From the NCBI GenBank assembly GCA_002433025.1, contig DJGZ01000011.1, forward strand, positions 29,649-75,321: DNA of 45,673 nt, written 5' to 3'. Shown here one piece after another: positions 44,598 to 45,673 of this stretch (position 1 is its first letter; each line of letters begins with the position of its first letter). A program made the position numbers and the translations under genes. The stretch comes from Bacteroidales bacterium UBA5833 (lineage in GTDB: Bacteria; Bacteroidota; Bacteroidia; Bacteroidales; Lentimicrobiaceae). The notes beneath the pieces are model-generated. The model had not been told where the DNA came from. It did not search any database and saw only the letters and a list, made by a program, of their open reading frames with translations.

Positions 44598-44738
44598 TGT
44601 TGATATATCCGGTCCGGGTTTCACTGCACAAAGCTCCCCCTTCCTTCCATCACGAGATTTTCAAATTTACTTTCCCGGAATAAATACGTTTGGCATTCCT
44701 GAAAACCCAGTACTAACCTAAATTCTATCGTAATGAAA

Positions 44739-45476
44739 ATGAAACATTTAACCATTGTTCTTTTTCTTGTTCCCGCCTCATTAATTATAGCCGGATTGCA
44801 TTCCTGCGACAAGAAAGATGATTCAAACAAAGGCCCGGTCGTATCTTCCGTCACTGTTAATCCTCCGAGTGTCAATGCCAATGGCATTGCATCCGTCACC
44901 GTAGTGGCAACCGATCCTGACAATGATCCGCTGACTTACTCGTATGTAGTTACAGGAGGAGCCATTACCGGCAGCGGCGCCACTGTTTCATGGACAGCAC
45001 CTTCGGCCGAAGGCGCCCACTCCGTAACAGTTACGGTTTCCGATGGCAAAGGCGGATCTGCAACCGGTAACGGCGCCCTGACCGTTCTTCCGGCTGTAAC
45101 CCAGGTTACCGGTACGGCCCGCTTCCCGGCCGGCGTGTCAGGCGACCTGTCGAACGCCAAGGTAAGCCTCTACACTTCCTATGACAACTGGTTGTACAAT
45201 CAGCCTATCAAATACGGCGCTGTTACAGGTTCCGGTGCAACAGTTTCGTTTACCCTTTCAAATGTTAATCCTGGTAATTATTACCTTGATGTATGGAAAG
45301 ACATCGACAACAGTGCTACATGGACTTCAGGCGACTATGTGGGCTGGTATGGTTCCGGTGGCCTCGGCAGTCCCCAACTCACCGAATTCCAGATTGCCCA
45401 GGGCCAGACCTTCAACTGCACGGTGGATATGTATATTATCGCCAAAAGCGCCATGAGCCCGAAGCTCAATAAGTAA
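44739..45476 (+). CDS. Lipoprotein with Ig/PKD-like domain
   Basis: 245 residues from ATG 44739 (an in-frame ATG at 44733 is equally possible). The lipoprotein signal ends LHSC; the Cys is followed by DKKDD, as in surface-exposed Bacteroidota lipoproteins. The mature protein has a PKD/Ig-like beta domain (about 35-120, with ATDPDNDPLTYSYVV then TVTVSDGKGGSA). The C-terminal half holds an SDKY-free beta-rich stretch with FTLSNVNPGNYYLDVWKDID. No binding motif is recognised. It is preceded by a strong promoter and long leader and followed by a terminator, so it is a single-gene unit. Confidence 0.82.
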   Translation: MKHLTIVLFLVPASLIIAGLHSCDKKDDSNKGPVVSSVTVNPPSVNANGIASVTVVATDPDNDPLTYSYVVTGGAITGSGATVSWTAPSAEGAHSVTVTVSDGKGGSATGNGALTVLPAVTQVTGTARFPAGVSGDLSNAKVSLYTSYDNWLYNQPIKYGAVTGSGATVSFTLSNVNPGNYYLDVWKDIDNSATWTSGDYVGWYGSGGLGSPQLTEFQIAQGQTFNCTVDMYIIAKSAMSPKLNK

Positions 45477-45494
45477 ATGCCGCGCTTTACCATT

Positions 45495-45527
45495 AAAAAC
45501 CGGGTTCCTGCAATCCGGTTTTTTTAT
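45495..45527 (+). terminator. Terminator of the lipoprotein gene
   Basis: AAAAACCGG (45495-45503) pairs with CCGGTTTTT (45515-45523), with further T's, 18 bases after the stop codon. Beyond it, 45635-45655 holds an 8-bp-stem hairpin (TTATCCGG, AAAAA, CCGGATAA). I see no further gene to the right edge. Confidence 0.85.
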
Positions 45528-45673
45528 TACCTTCAACCGTTACTTTTACCGGAGGCCAGGAAAACAGCTGGAGAAAAATGCACAGAGAAAGCTATAGGGA
45601 TGTAAAAAACTAAATATTCTAAAAATAATCACTGTTATCCGGAAAAACCGGATAATGAACTTAGAGATTACCT

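Noticed and set aside
1..45673. CRISPR array, prophage or transposon
   Set aside because: No regularly spaced repeat array, no transposase or integrase gene and no phage structural module is seen. The S74 domain alone is not evidence of a phage.

Overview
This window comes from a member of the Bacteroidota, probably a Bacteroidales-like lineage. Direct evidence: many genes are preceded by the Bacteroidota -7 box (TAnnTTTG, found on both strands next to at least ten genes). Start codons follow A-rich leaders rather than strong Shine-Dalgarno sites. There is a type IX secretion (T9SS) C-terminal sorting domain, several lipoproteins with a lipobox followed by Lys/Asp residues, and a fused DAHP synthase/chorismate mutase. 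No species can be named from this.

Layout. 1-5446: a 168-base possible gene end at the left edge, a secreted M3 oligopeptidase, a perfect 20-bp-stem bidirectional terminator, then sigma-54 (rpoN) and asnS on the minus strand. 5447-10872: a sensory block with a kinase-less TPR membrane protein, its paralogue carrying a histidine kinase, a LuxR-type response regulator, and a convergent lipoprotein. 11157-14597: a TPM-domain membrane protein with several Cys-pair motifs, an overlooked 50-codon ORF, and a coiled-coil protein. 14598-20919: a strong long-range hairpin, then six same-strand genes for exported proteins (beta-helix protein, unknown secreted protein, two lipoproteins, a T9SS cargo protein and a protein ending in an S74 intramolecular chaperone), closed by a strong terminator. 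21250-27735: an export operon with TetR regulator, TolC, HlyD, two ABC-2 permeases and a small beta-barrel protein, but no ATPase. 27920-31684: housekeeping genes on the plus strand (DAHP synthase/chorismate mutase, HflX, a P-loop kinase, a membrane protein). 31805-38156: housekeeping genes on the minus strand (M16 peptidase, arginine deiminase, QueG, RuvB). 38411-40861: two paralogous tandem-domain universal stress proteins flanking a SPOR protein. 40953-42077: an AAA/DUF4143 ATPase broken by one in-frame TAG. 42325-43511: class II fructose-bisphosphate aldolase. 43601 to the end: an eIF2B/MtnA-like protein lacking the isomerase Cys, and a lipoprotein behind a textbook promoter.

How the genes work together. 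The two TPR genes and the response regulator look like one signalling unit in which the kinase-less copy could modulate the kinase. The TetR operon looks like a self-regulated envelope-spanning exporter whose energy source is not encoded locally. The 14903-20919 genes look like a co-expressed set of cell-surface proteins. Nothing here is clearly a wholly new defence or mobile system. The best candidates for something undescribed are the kinase-less sensor paralogue, the secreted-protein cluster with its upstream hairpin, and the 50-codon ORF plus coiled-coil pair.
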